NCBI RefSeq assembly: GCF_014174475.1
Contig: NZ_JACJUD010000003.1
Location: forward strand, 248,001-312,000
Direction: 5' to 3'
Origin: Aquipseudomonas ullengensis
GTDB lineage: Bacteria; Pseudomonadota; Gammaproteobacteria; Pseudomonadales; Pseudomonadaceae
DNA: 64,000 nucleotides
Part shown: in pieces, positions 28,068 through 37,387 of the stretch
How positions within the stretch are numbered: the stretch's first letter is position 1
Layout: the number at the start of each line of letters is the position of its first letter
Translations under genes and position numbers: made by a program
Notes under the pieces: generated by a model
Seen by the model: the letters and a program-made list of their open reading frames with translations, nothing else
The model's database searches: none
What the model was told of the DNA's origin: nothing

Positions 28068-28976
28068 TTACTGCGCATTCTTCAGTTTCGGGTCGAGCGC
28101 ATCGCGCAACCCGTCGCCCATCAGGTTGATCGCCAGCACGCTGAGCAGGATGGTCAGCCCCGGTAGCGACACCACCCACCAGGCGCGTTCGATGTAGTCG
28201 CGCGCCGAGGCCAGCATGGTGCCCCACTCGGGCGTCGGCGGCTGTACACCGAGGCCGAGGAAACCCAGCGCTGCGGCATCCAGGATGGCCGAGGAGAAGC
28301 TCAGGGTCGCCTGCACGATCAGCGGCGCCATGCAGTTGGGCAGCACGCTGACGAACATCAGGCGCAGGGTGCCGGCACCGGACAGGCGCGCGGCCGTGAC
28401 GTAGTCGCGACCCAGTTCGCCCATCACCGCGGCGCGGGTCAGGCGCACGTAGGACGGCAGCGAGACGATGGCGATGGCGATCACAGTGTTGATCAGGCCG
28501 GGGCCGAGGATGGCGACGATGGCCACCGCCAGCAGCAGCGAGGGCAGGGCCAGCATCACGTCCATCAGGCGCATGATCGCGGGGCCGAGCAGTCGCGGGA
28601 AGAAACCGGCGAACAGGCCCATGAGGACACCGGGGATCAGCGACAACAGCACCGAGGCCAGGCCGATCAGCAGGGACAGGCGGGCGCCATGGATCAAGCG
28701 GGACAGCAGGTCGCGGCCCAGCTCGTCGGTGCCGAGGAGAAACTGCCACTGGCCGCCTTCCAGCCAGGCCGGAGGGGTGAGCAGGAAGTCGCGGAACTGC
28801 TCGCTCGGGTCATGCGGCGCGACCCAGGGCGCGAACAGCGCGCAGAACACGATCAGCAGCATGAACAACAGGCCAGCGACGGCGCCTTTGTTGTGGGCGA
28901 AGGCTTGCCAGAATTCCTTCAGCGGCGAGGGGTAGAGCAATGCCTGGTCATGGGGTGTAAGGGTTTCAGTTGTCAT
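28068..28976 (-). CDS. dppC: Peptide ABC importer permease, DppC type
   Basis: 302 residues. N-terminal helix (AVAGLLFMLLIVFCALFAPWV, here as GLLFMLLIVFCALFAPW), periplasmic loop ending FLLGTDELGRDLLSRLIHGA (split: LGTDELGRDLLSRL), then five helices with the EAA loop YVTAARLSGAGTLRLMFVSVLPN (split: AARLSGAGTLRLM) and the C-terminal LLSVLAINLMGDGLRDALDP (DppC signature). Forms the pore with DppB. Confidence 0.95.
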   Translation of the reverse strand: MTTETLTPHDQALLYPSPLKEFWQAFAHNKGAVAGLLFMLLIVFCALFAPWVAPHDPSEQFRDFLLTPPAWLEGGQWQFLLGTDELGRDLLSRLIHGARLSLLIGLASVLLSLIPGVLMGLFAGFFPRLLGPAIMRLMDVMLALPSLLLAVAIVAILGPGLINTVIAIAIVSLPSYVRLTRAAVMGELGRDYVTAARLSGAGTLRLMFVSVLPNCMAPLIVQATLSFSSAILDAAALGFLGLGVQPPTPEWGTMLASARDYIERAWWVVSLPGLTILLSVLAINLMGDGLRDALDPKLKNAQ

Positions 28977-28989
28977 AGTGGGCTCCGTA

Positions 28990-29185
28990 GAACCTGTTCA
29001 TGGCCTCGCGAGCTAGAGCGAGACAAGGAAAAAGCGGCTGAGGAAGCGGAATGTGCTGTTGCACATGAGCATGACTCGCTTCGCTCGCCCCTTCGGGGCC
29101 GCCCTGAAGGGCGTTAGCAACAAGCAGCTTCCGAAGCTGGTTTTGACGCGGTATCGCCGACGCGCAGCAGGCCATGGATAGGTTC
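28990..29185 (+). repeat. Structured inverted-repeat element, copy 2 (between dppB and dppC)
   Basis: Ends GAACCTGTTCATGGCCT and AGGCCATGGATAGGTTC. The core AGCGAGACAAGG, AAGCGGCTGAGGAAGCG is followed by a hairpin ATGTGC-TGTT-GCACAT in place of TTTAC-N5-GTAAA of the other copies, then ATGAGCAT. It carries about 55 extra bp with GCCCCTTCGGGGC and GCCCTGAAGGGC hairpins. It abuts the dppB stop codon (TTA 29186-29188 on the plus strand). Confidence 0.78.
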
Positions 29186-30196
<1,011 letters not shown>

Positions 30197-30231
30197 TGCG
30201 TGGTGGTACTCCGCATCGGGCAATTTTCTTA

Positions 30232-30371
30232 GAGCCTGTTCACGATCTCCTGACTGTCGGCCATACCGCGTTAAAAACGACCTCGGGATGCTCATTTACA
30301 GCACGTAAACTCCGCTCCCTCGGTAATTTTTGCCTTGTCTGGCTCTAATTCAGAAGATCGTGAACAGGCTC
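30232..30371 (-). repeat. Structured inverted-repeat element, copy 3 (between the binding-protein gene and dppB)
   Basis: 140 bp with perfect ends GAGCCTGTTCACGATCT / AGATCGTGAACAGGCTC (17 bp; 18 bp if the adjacent A/T is counted) and TTA directly repeated on each side (30229-30231 and 30372-30374), a possible target duplication. Read on the minus strand its core matches copies 1 and 2: CAGACAAGGCAAAA, TTTAC-GTGCT-GTAAA, ATGAGCAT, TTTTTAACGCGG. Confidence 0.85.
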
Positions 30372-30398
30372 TTAGGGTAGAAGTGTGCGTTGCGCTGG

Positions 30399-31991
30399 TT
30401 ATTCTGCCGGTTTCACGCGCCGTACATGGGCGAAATTGTTCGACCCCATGGGGCTCAGGGTAAAGCCTTCGACGTCCTTGTCGATCACGGTGAACTGCTT
30501 GGGATGGGCCAGGGCGATCCACGGCACCTGTTCATGGACGATCGCCAGGGCCTGGCGGTACAGCACCGCGCGCTCGTCGGGGTCGCTGAGCTGGCGGGCC
30601 TCGCGGATCAGTCGGTCGAATTCGAGGTTGCACCAGCCCGCCTGGTTCTCGCCGGATTCGGCGGCGGCACAGGACAGGTTGGGCGTGAGGAAGTTGTCCG
30701 GGTCGCCGTTGTCTCCGGCCCAGCCCATGAACACCAGATCGTGCTCACCATTCTTCGCCCGCTTGATCAGCTCGCCCCACTCGAACACGCGAATATCGGC
30801 CTGGATGCCGATGGCGGCGAGGTCGGCCTGCAGCATTTGCGCGCCGATGCCTGGGTTGGGATTGGTCGGGCCGCCGCCAGGGCGGGTCCACAGCGACAGG
30901 CGCAAACCCGCGCTCAGGCCAGCTTCGGCCAGCAGCTTGCGCGCACGCTTGGGGTCGTGGGGCCAGGGCTTGAGCTGGTCATTGAAGCCGAGCAGGGTGG
31001 CCGGGTAAGGGTTGATCGCGGCACTGGCGCCACCTTCGCCGAACTGGGCGCGCAGGTAGGCGGCCTTGTCGAAGGCCAGGTTGATCGCCTGGCGCACGCG
31101 GATGTCGTCCAGTGGCTTGTGTCGGGTGTTGAGGGCGACGTAGGCGGTGAGCAGCGAGTCCAGCTCCAGTACCTGCAGGTTCGCCACCTGGCGCAGCGCC
31201 GGTACGTCGGTCGGGCGCGGGTAGACCGCAATCTGGCAGGCGCCGGCCTTGAGCTGCTGCACGCGCACATTCGGGTCGGGGGTGATGGCCATCAGCAGCT
31301 TTTCGCTGGGCGGTGCGCCGGCCCAGTAGTCCGGGTTGGCGCGAAAGCGTATCTGCGCGTCCTTGCTGTAGCGCTCGAACACGAAGGGGCCGGTGCCCAC
31401 TGGCTGGCTGTTGAGCTGCTCCGTGGTGCCGGCGGCCAGCAGTTGGTCGGCGTATTCGGCGGAGTAGATCGAGGTGAAGCCCATGGCCAGGTCGGCCAGG
31501 AAGGGGGCCTCGGGGTGTTTCAGGGTAAAGCGCACGCGGTGCTCGTCGAGCTTTTCCAGCTTGTCGATCAGCGTGGCGAAACCCATGGCTTCGAAATAGG
31601 GAAAGCCGCGCTGGGCCAGGGCGTGCCACGGATGCGCTGGGTCGCGCTGGCGCTGGAAGCTCCACAGCACGTCGTCGGCATTGAAGGCGCGGCTGGGTTT
31701 GAACCAGGGCGTGCTGTGAAACTGCACGTTCTCGCGCAGGTAGAAGGTGTAACTCAGGCCGTCTTCACTGACTTCCCAGCGTTGCGCCAGGGCCGGGTTG
31801 ATATGGGTGCTGCCGGGCGCGAACTGCACCAGGCGTTCGAACACGGTTTCCGCCGATGCATCGGCGGTGGTGGCGGCGGTGTATTGGGCGATATCGAACC
31901 CTTCCGGGCTGGCTTCCGTGCACACCACCAGGGGTTGGGCAGAAAGGCTGAGCGGAAGGAACAGGGCCAGGAACAACAGACAAAGGCGCAT
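30399..31991 (-). CDS. Peptide ABC importer, substrate-binding protein (SBP_bac_5 family)
   Basis: 530 residues, first gene of the importer operon. Signal peptide about residues 1-18 (LCLLFLALFLPLSLSAQP). The family signature region ALAQRWEVSEDGLSYTFYLR, AFNADDVLWSF and PVGTGPFVFERY is clear; the large lobe continues to NNFAHVRRV. It binds di- or oligopeptides, or a related cationic ligand, in the periplasm. The P. aeruginosa counterpart region carries several dppA paralogues; only one is seen here. Copy 3 of the structured repeat lies between this gene and dppB and could set the binding-protein to permease ratio. Confidence 0.93.
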   Translation of the reverse strand: MRLCLLFLALFLPLSLSAQPLVVCTEASPEGFDIAQYTAATTADASAETVFERLVQFAPGSTHINPALAQRWEVSEDGLSYTFYLRENVQFHSTPWFKPSRAFNADDVLWSFQRQRDPAHPWHALAQRGFPYFEAMGFATLIDKLEKLDEHRVRFTLKHPEAPFLADLAMGFTSIYSAEYADQLLAAGTTEQLNSQPVGTGPFVFERYSKDAQIRFRANPDYWAGAPPSEKLLMAITPDPNVRVQQLKAGACQIAVYPRPTDVPALRQVANLQVLELDSLLTAYVALNTRHKPLDDIRVRQAINLAFDKAAYLRAQFGEGGASAAINPYPATLLGFNDQLKPWPHDPKRARKLLAEAGLSAGLRLSLWTRPGGGPTNPNPGIGAQMLQADLAAIGIQADIRVFEWGELIKRAKNGEHDLVFMGWAGDNGDPDNFLTPNLSCAAAESGENQAGWCNLEFDRLIREARQLSDPDERAVLYRQALAIVHEQVPWIALAHPKQFTVIDKDVEGFTLSPMGSNNFAHVRRVKPAE

Positions 31992-32010
31992 GGGTGAGAA
32001 AGAGCGGCGG

Positions 32011-32124
32011 CTAGTTGCCGGCGCTTACGCCGTAGAGGGTGTTGAGCGCGTTCTTGCACATTGGTTGGGGCACGGTGGAGTGGGCAATCGGGGTGATTGG
32101 CGCCTGTCGCATTGTCGACCTCAT
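32011..32124 (-). CDS. Possible small protein upstream of the binding-protein gene
   Basis: An open frame of 37 codons from ATG 32124 to TAG, ending 20 bp before the importer's first gene. The predicted peptide (MRSTMRQAPITPIAHSTVPQ...) has no recognised family, signal or membrane segment, and no good ribosome binding site. It could be a leader peptide or chance. The remaining 270 bp up to the SIMPL gene show no other feature. Confidence 0.22.
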   Translation of the reverse strand: MRSTMRQAPITPIAHSTVPQPMCKNALNTLYGVSAGN

Positions 32125-32392
32125 TGTTATTCGGCGGATGACCATGAAGGGCGCTTGCTGGCTCCCGCAAGAAACCATGCACGGCATATGCCGCACGCAA
32201 ACCCTAAGCGTCAGTCAGTGTAGAAGCTATGGCCAAGTTGTAAGCGCTTGTCCACGATTGCCGGTGCGTTGGCCGCGTCGCGTTAAAAACAGGCCCTGGT
32301 TCAAACGATCGCGGGGCGTGTTGCCTGTTCGCCGTTTCGGGGCGGGAAGATTGCCGGCGTGGTGCTCCTGGCGAACACCGCGCCGCCCTCAA

Positions 32393-33103
32393 TCAGGGCA
32401 TCTGGACTTCGATCACACCATCAGCGGCCAGGGTGATGCGGCTGGTGCCGGCTTCGATCTGCGGCGCCGGGGCGCTCTTGCTGAAACCGCTGTCCATGGC
32501 CATGGCGCGCATCGGCATCACTGGCTGGAAGCCGCCACCGCTGAGGCTCAGGCTGACCAGTTTGTAACCCTTGCCGCCAACGGCTTCGGTGGCCAGCTGG
32601 GCGCGGGCCTTGAAGGCTGCCACGGCTTGTTTGATCAGGCCGTCTTCACTCTTCTGGCGGGTAGTCTCGGCGACGGTGAAGGTCATCTCGGCCATCTTCA
32701 GCTCGCCCAGCAGGTCGGCGGTGAGCTGCGACAGGCTGGCGAAGTCGGCGCTTTCCAGGCGCACTTCGCCGCGTTCGCGCCAGGCACTGATCTTCTTGCC
32801 TTCGTCTTCGTACACCGGGTAGCTGTTGCGGCTGCCCAGGCTGACGCTGATGCCCTGTACCTTGCGCGCACGCTCGATGGCCTGGTTGAGGGCCGTGGTG
32901 GTAGCAGCGGCCAGCTTGGCTGGGTCCTTGTCCTGGGCTTCGCTGTAGAGGGTCACGAGCATGCGGTCGTGGGCCACTTCCTGGCTGACCTCGGCGCGCA
33001 GCGACACCTGGTTGTAGCGCAGCTCGTCGGCCAGTGCCGGCAGGCTGGCGAGGGCGCCGAGGCTGAGGGCGAAGGTGGCGGCGAGACGGTTGAGAGCGAG
33101 CAT
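32393..33103 (-). CDS. SIMPL domain (DUF541) periplasmic protein
   Basis: 236 residues. Signal peptide 1-25 ends ALA-DE. The rest is one SIMPL domain: LRAEVSQEVAHDRMLVTL, NQAIERARKVQGISVSLGS-type alternation and the C-terminal SRITLAADGVIEVQ. Such proteins form periplasmic or outer-membrane oligomers; roles range from stress tolerance to unknown. It precedes the importer operon in the same direction and is divergent from roxS, the arrangement also found in P. aeruginosa. Confidence 0.9.
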   Translation of the reverse strand: MLALNRLAATFALSLGALASLPALADELRYNQVSLRAEVSQEVAHDRMLVTLYSEAQDKDPAKLAAATTTALNQAIERARKVQGISVSLGSRNSYPVYEDEGKKISAWRERGEVRLESADFASLSQLTADLLGELKMAEMTFTVAETTRQKSEDGLIKQAVAAFKARAQLATEAVGGKGYKLVSLSLSGGGFQPVMPMRAMAMDSGFSKSAPAPQIEAGTSRITLAADGVIEVQMP

Positions 33104-33218
33104 GGGGAACTCCTTTGGGGGATTGTCCTGGGGTTAGACGCAGGCTTGTGACTATCCGGGTTAACCCGGGTTCAGAAAGTCATCCTGCCACGGCTGCCGG
33201 GGTAGTCGACATGCCGTT

Positions 33219-33282
33219 GTAGGAGCCAGCTTGCTGGCGATGCTTTTGCGCGGCGGCGGATCGCCAGCAAGCTGGCTCCTAC
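33219..33282. repeat. REP pair (copy d) upstream of roxS
   Basis: GTAGGAGCCAGCTTGCTGGC and its inverted copy, about 19 bp apart, in the divergent SIMPL-roxS gap. Confidence 0.9.
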
Positions 33283-33389
33283 AGGGAGCGTGGGCTTCGG
33301 TGCACTGTGCCAAGGCTGCGGCGAGTTGCCGCACAGGGGCGGTCGGGTGGGTGGCGTGGTTATACTCGCTGCACGTCATCGGAGCCTAC

Positions 33390-34667
33390 ATGTACGCCCC
33401 CGTCCAACTGTTTTCCGCCAGCCGCCAGAACCTCTGGCGCCTGACTCTGATCCGCCTGCTGGTGCTGGCCGCCCAGGCGGGGTCGGTGGGCATCGCCTAT
33501 CTCACGGACATCCTGCCGCTGCCCTGGCTGGCGCTGAGCGTGACCCTGGGGATTTCCCTGGGCCTGTGCCTGCTGACCTTCCTGCGCCTGCGCGGGCCGT
33601 GGCCGGTGACCGAGCTGGAGTACACCGCGCAGCTGGCCTGCGACCTGATCGTGCACAGCGTGCTGCTGTACTACTCGGGCGGCTCGACCAACCCCTTCGT
33701 TTCCTACTATTTAGTGCCGCTGACCATCGCGGCGGCGACGCTGCCCTGGTTCTATTCGATGTTCCTCGCCGGCCTGGCCCTGACCGGCTACACCGCGCTG
33801 CTGATCTGGTATCACCCGCTGCACCTGAACAACGTGCAGCACGAGGCCATGCTGATCAGCCTGCATTTGTTCGGCATGTGGATGAACTTCGCCCTGTCGG
33901 CGGCCTTCATTACCTTCTTCGTGGTCAAGATGGCCGGCGCCCTGCGCAGCCAGGACGAGCTGCATGCCCTGCGCCGGGAAGAGGGGATGCGTGACCAGCA
34001 ATTGCTGGCCGTGGCCACCCAGGCGGCCGGTGCGGCCCATGAGCTGGGTACGCCGCTGGCGACCATCAGCGTGCTGCTCAAGGAGCTGCGCCAGGAATAC
34101 CGCGACAAGCCGGCCCTGCAGGACGACCTGGCGCTGCTGCAGGAGCAGGTCAAGCTGTGCAAGGAAACCCTGCAGCACCTGGTGCGTGCCGCCGAGGCGG
34201 ACCGGCGCCAGGCGGTGTTCGAGCAGACTGTCGTGCAGTGGCTGGAAACCACCCTCAACCGCTGGCACCTGATGCGCCCCGAGGCCACCTACCGCTTCCA
34301 GTGCCTGGGCTTTGGCGCCGTGCCGCGCCTGTCGCCGCCGGCGGACCTGAGCCAGGCGCTGCTCAACCTTCTGAACAACGCCGCCGATGCCTGCCCTGAC
34401 AAGCTGGATATCCGCCTGGACTGGGACCATCAGTGGATCAACCTGAGCATTCGTGACCACGGCGCCGGTGTGCCGCTGGCCATCGCCGAGCAGATCGGCA
34501 AACCCTTCTTCACCACCAAGGGCAAGGGCTTCGGCCTCGGCCTGTTCCTCAGCCAGGCCAGCGTGACGCGGGCCGGCGGGTCGGTGAAACTGTACAACCA
34601 CGAAGAGGGCGGCACGCTGACCGAGCTGCGCCTGCCCAGACTGGCCCCGGGAGATGACCATGAGTGA
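33390..34667 (+). CDS. roxS: Redox sensor histidine kinase RoxS (RegB/PrrB family)
   Basis: 425 residues. Six hydrophobic helices in the first 190 residues include the quinone-associated signature GGSTNPFVSYY (G97-F103), which marks RegB-type redox sensors. H217 lies in the H-box AAHELGTPLAT, then NLLNNAADAC (N box) and GKGFGLGLFL. It phosphorylates RoxR according to the state of the respiratory quinone pool and controls terminal oxidases in Pseudomonas. The redox-active cysteine of RegB near the H-box is not obvious here; C after KLCKETL is the only nearby one. GGAG precedes ATG 33390. Confidence 0.94.
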   Translation: MYAPVQLFSASRQNLWRLTLIRLLVLAAQAGSVGIAYLTDILPLPWLALSVTLGISLGLCLLTFLRLRGPWPVTELEYTAQLACDLIVHSVLLYYSGGSTNPFVSYYLVPLTIAAATLPWFYSMFLAGLALTGYTALLIWYHPLHLNNVQHEAMLISLHLFGMWMNFALSAAFITFFVVKMAGALRSQDELHALRREEGMRDQQLLAVATQAAGAAHELGTPLATISVLLKELRQEYRDKPALQDDLALLQEQVKLCKETLQHLVRAAEADRRQAVFEQTVVQWLETTLNRWHLMRPEATYRFQCLGFGAVPRLSPPADLSQALLNLLNNAADACPDKLDIRLDWDHQWINLSIRDHGAGVPLAIAEQIGKPFFTTKGKGFGLGLFLSQASVTRAGGSVKLYNHEEGGTLTELRLPRLAPGDDHE

Positions 34668-35220
34668 AGAGCTGCCCCTCGACAGCGAAGACCAGCCACA
34701 CCTGCTGCTGGTAGACGACGACGCCACCTTCACCCGCGTGATGGCGCGCGCCATGAGCCGTCGCGGCCTGCGCGTCAGTACCGCCGGCTCGGCCGACGAA
34801 GGCCTGGCCATCGCCAAGGAAGACCTGCCGGACTATGCGGTGGTCGACCTGAAGATGGAAGGCGACTCCGGCCTGGTGCTGCTGCCCAAGCTGCTGGAGC
34901 TGGACCCGGAAATGCGCGTGGTGATCCTCACCGGTTACTCGAGCATTGCCACGGCCGTGGAGGCGATCAAGCGCGGCGCCACCAACTACCTGTGCAAGCC
35001 GGCCGACGCCGACGACGTGCTGACGGCGCTGCTGTCCCAGCATGCCGACCTGGAAACCCTGGTGCCGGAAAACCCGATGTCGGTCGATCGCCTGCAGTGG
35101 GAGCACATCCAGCGCGTGCTTGCCGAGCACGAGGGCAACATCTCCGCCACCGCGCGCGCCCTGGGCATGCACCGGCGCACCCTGCAGCGCAAGTTGCAGA
35201 AGCGCCCGGTTCGCCGCTGA
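34660..35220 (+). CDS. roxR: Response regulator RoxR (RegA/PrrA family)
   Basis: 186 residues: receiver domain with D63 (VVDLKMEGDSG) and the K of LCKPAD, a short linker, then a Fis-type helix-turn-helix (EGNISATARALGMHRRTLQRKL, split: NISATARALGMHRRTLQRK) identical in plan to RegA/PrrA. Start ATG 34660 (GGGAG six bases upstream) is preferred over ATG 34654. It overlaps the roxS stop by 8 bp. It should activate respiratory genes such as cyanide-insensitive oxidase. Confidence 0.95.
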   Translation: MSEELPLDSEDQPHLLLVDDDATFTRVMARAMSRRGLRVSTAGSADEGLAIAKEDLPDYAVVDLKMEGDSGLVLLPKLLELDPEMRVVILTGYSSIATAVEAIKRGATNYLCKPADADDVLTALLSQHADLETLVPENPMSVDRLQWEHIQRVLAEHEGNISATARALGMHRRTLQRKLQKRPVRR

Positions 35221-35238
35221 GCGGGCCGAGCCAGTTCT

Positions 35239-35308
35239 GTAGGAGCCAGCTTGCTGGCGATCAACGGCGCTGCCCGTGAGCACGGATCGCCAGCAAGCGG
35301 GCTCCTAC
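35239..35308. repeat. REP pair (copy e) after roxR
   Basis: GTAGGAGCCAGCTTGCTGGC and CCAGCAAGCGGGCTCCTAC; the right arm has one base changed relative to the other copies. Confidence 0.88.
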
Positions 35309-35403
35309 AGATTTACGCGCGGGCGAAAGCCTGCTGGAAGGTGTGCAGCGCTCTGGGCTGTTATCATTAGCCACCTAACCAAATAGTCAGGTTCGGGGTT
35401 CGC

Positions 35404-36345
35404 ATGTTCGCCGTCTTCCAGCAAACCATCGGTATCACCGCGCCGGTTTTCGCCATGCTGTTCCTCGGCGTGGGCCTCAAGCGCCTCAACCTGATCGACG
35501 TCAACTTCATCCATACCGCCTCGGCCCTGGTGTTCAACGTGACCATGCCGGTCATGCTGTTTCTCGCCATCCTGCATGCCGATCTCACGACTGCCCTGCA
35601 GCCCGCGGTACTCGGCTATTTCGTGCTGGCTACCCTGCTGGGCTTTCTGCTGGTCTGGGGCTGGGCCATCTGGCGGGTGCCGTTGGCCGAGCGCGGCGTC
35701 TACGTGCAGGGCGCATTCCGCGGCAACAACGGCATCATCGGCCTGGCCCTGGCCACCAGCCTGTATGGGCACTACGGCCTGTCTCTGGGCGGCATCCTCG
35801 GTGGGGTAGTGATCCTCAGCTACAACAGCCTGTCGGTGATCGTGCTCGAGGTGTACAGCCCGAATACCAAGGCCAGCGTCTGGGGCATTTTCAAGAGCAT
35901 CCTGCGCAACCCGCTGATCATCGGTGTGCTGGCGGCGATTCCGTTCGCCTACTGGAAAATCAGCCTACCGGCCTGGCTGACCACCTCGGGCGAGTACCTG
36001 GCGCAGCTGACCTTGCCGCTGGCGCTGATCTGCATTGGCGGCACCCTGTCGCTGGCGTCCTTGCGCGCCAGCAGTGGCTTGGCCATCAGCGCCAGCCTGA
36101 TGAAAATGCTCTGGCTGCCGCTGCTGGCCACACTCGGCGCCTTCCTCTGCGGCTTTCGCAATGCCGAGCTGGGCATCCTCTTCCTCTACTTCGCCAGCCC
36201 CACGGCGGCGGCCAGTTTCGTCATGGCCAAGGCCGCGGGCGGCAACCACGAGCTGGCGGCGGCGATCATCGTGATCACCACCCTGGTGGCGGTGGTCAGC
36301 ACCAACGTCGGTTTGCTGGTGCTGCAGTGGGGTGGCTGGATCTGA
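35404..36345 (+). CDS. AEC family (auxin efflux carrier-like) permease
   Basis: 313 residues with about ten hydrophobic helices in two halves, the AEC topology. Recognisable are TAPVFAMLFLGVGLKRLNLI, RGNNGIIGLALATSLYG and the second-half LPLALICIGGTLSL and ASPTAAASFVMAKAAGGN. Members export or import small carboxylates such as malate, or unknown solutes; the substrate cannot be told. It stands between roxSR and the mag operon with its own gaps on each side. Confidence 0.88.
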   Translation: MFAVFQQTIGITAPVFAMLFLGVGLKRLNLIDVNFIHTASALVFNVTMPVMLFLAILHADLTTALQPAVLGYFVLATLLGFLLVWGWAIWRVPLAERGVYVQGAFRGNNGIIGLALATSLYGHYGLSLGGILGGVVILSYNSLSVIVLEVYSPNTKASVWGIFKSILRNPLIIGVLAAIPFAYWKISLPAWLTTSGEYLAQLTLPLALICIGGTLSLASLRASSGLAISASLMKMLWLPLLATLGAFLCGFRNAELGILFLYFASPTAAASFVMAKAAGGNHELAAAIIVITTLVAVVSTNVGLLVLQWGGWI

Positions 36346-36563
36346 CGCTGTAGGACACTTCCGAATTCGCCGCGGCGGCCATTGCGCCCCGGTTGGTGCG
36401 ACGGAGCGCGCCAGCCCAGGTGACGCCTGGCAGGCGAAAGTGTGCGGCGCAGCGGCAAAGATGTGATTCGCTGCCAAACTCCAGGCTGCGCCGGTGACTG
36501 TCGATTGTCAGTCGCCTCCCCAGTCGATAGCCTTGGCAACCTAGCGCCGTTAAAGGATTAATC

Positions 36564-37352
36564 ATGCGCCCCCCGCTGTTACTGCTATGCCTGACGCTGC
36601 CTGCGTCGGTTGCCCTGGCAGAACCTTCCGCAGACCTCGATGGACCCGCCGCCGGCTGGCGCTATTCGGGCCTGCTCGATCGCACGGAAAACGCCCGCGT
36701 GGCCTACCCGACGCCGCCCATCGACCGTGGCGCGCAGCGCAATCGCAGCATGATCGAAGGCAGGCTCAAGGGCCTGCAAAGCCAGCGCCAGCCTCATGTG
36801 CTGGCGGTCAACGGCAACCCGCTACCGCTCTACACCGACGCCGAAGGGCGTTTCGCCCGGCCCTACAACTTTGGTGCCGGCTCCAACAGCGTCGAACTGC
36901 GCGCCGCCGGCCAGCCGCTCAAGCGCGTGCAGTTCTACGAAGCCAATACGCAGAAAACCCCCGCCCAGGTGCGCATCGTTCTGGGTTGGGACGACCCGCA
37001 GGCCGAACTCGACCTGCATGTGGTCACCCCCGATGGCCAGCACGCCTTCTGGGCCGATCCGGTGATGAGCAATGGCGGCGGCCTGGACGTCGACAGCGTC
37101 GACGGCCCCGGCCCGGAAATGTTCACCATGACCGCGCCGCTGCACGGCACCTACCTGATCTATGTGAACTACTGGGGCAACCTGAACAGCCAGGGCTACA
37201 ACTTCCAGGCCGGCAGCAACCTCAACGAGGTGATCACCTCGCAGATCAGCCTGGTGTTCAACGAGAACACCGTGAACGAGAAGCGCGAGACCTTCGTGGT
37301 GCCGCTGCGCACCATCGGCGATCTGCTGTTCATCAAATCCTTCAACTATTGA
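36564..37352 (+). CDS. magA: MagA, DUF2135 (YfaP-like) periplasmic protein
   Basis: 262 residues. Signal peptide ends near VALAE (residue 20). The C-terminal half is the DUF2135 beta domain (VRIVLGWDDPQAELDLHVVTPDG, split: LGWDDPQAELDLHV; YLIYVNYWG). First gene of the operon found in P. aeruginosa as magA-F (PA4492-PA4487), where MagA associates with the macroglobulin MagD. AAGGA lies seven bases before ATG 36564. It has a diverged paralogue, magF, at the other end of the same operon (same length, shared LDLHxVTPDG, xxYVNYxG and ExFxVPxR motifs). Confidence 0.9.
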   Translation: MRPPLLLLCLTLPASVALAEPSADLDGPAAGWRYSGLLDRTENARVAYPTPPIDRGAQRNRSMIEGRLKGLQSQRQPHVLAVNGNPLPLYTDAEGRFARPYNFGAGSNSVELRAAGQPLKRVQFYEANTQKTPAQVRIVLGWDDPQAELDLHVVTPDGQHAFWADPVMSNGGGLDVDSVDGPGPEMFTMTAPLHGTYLIYVNYWGNLNSQGYNFQAGSNLNEVITSQISLVFNENTVNEKRETFVVPLRTIGDLLFIKSFNY

Positions 37353-37387
37353 ATGCTCCCGCAGCCGGGAAGAACTGGGGTTTCCAC

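Noticed and set aside
30231..30372. Small RNA gene with its own promoter
   Set aside because: Structure is convincing, but no promoter or T-tract terminator is visible and sequence relatives exist at two other loci, so a repeat element is the better description.
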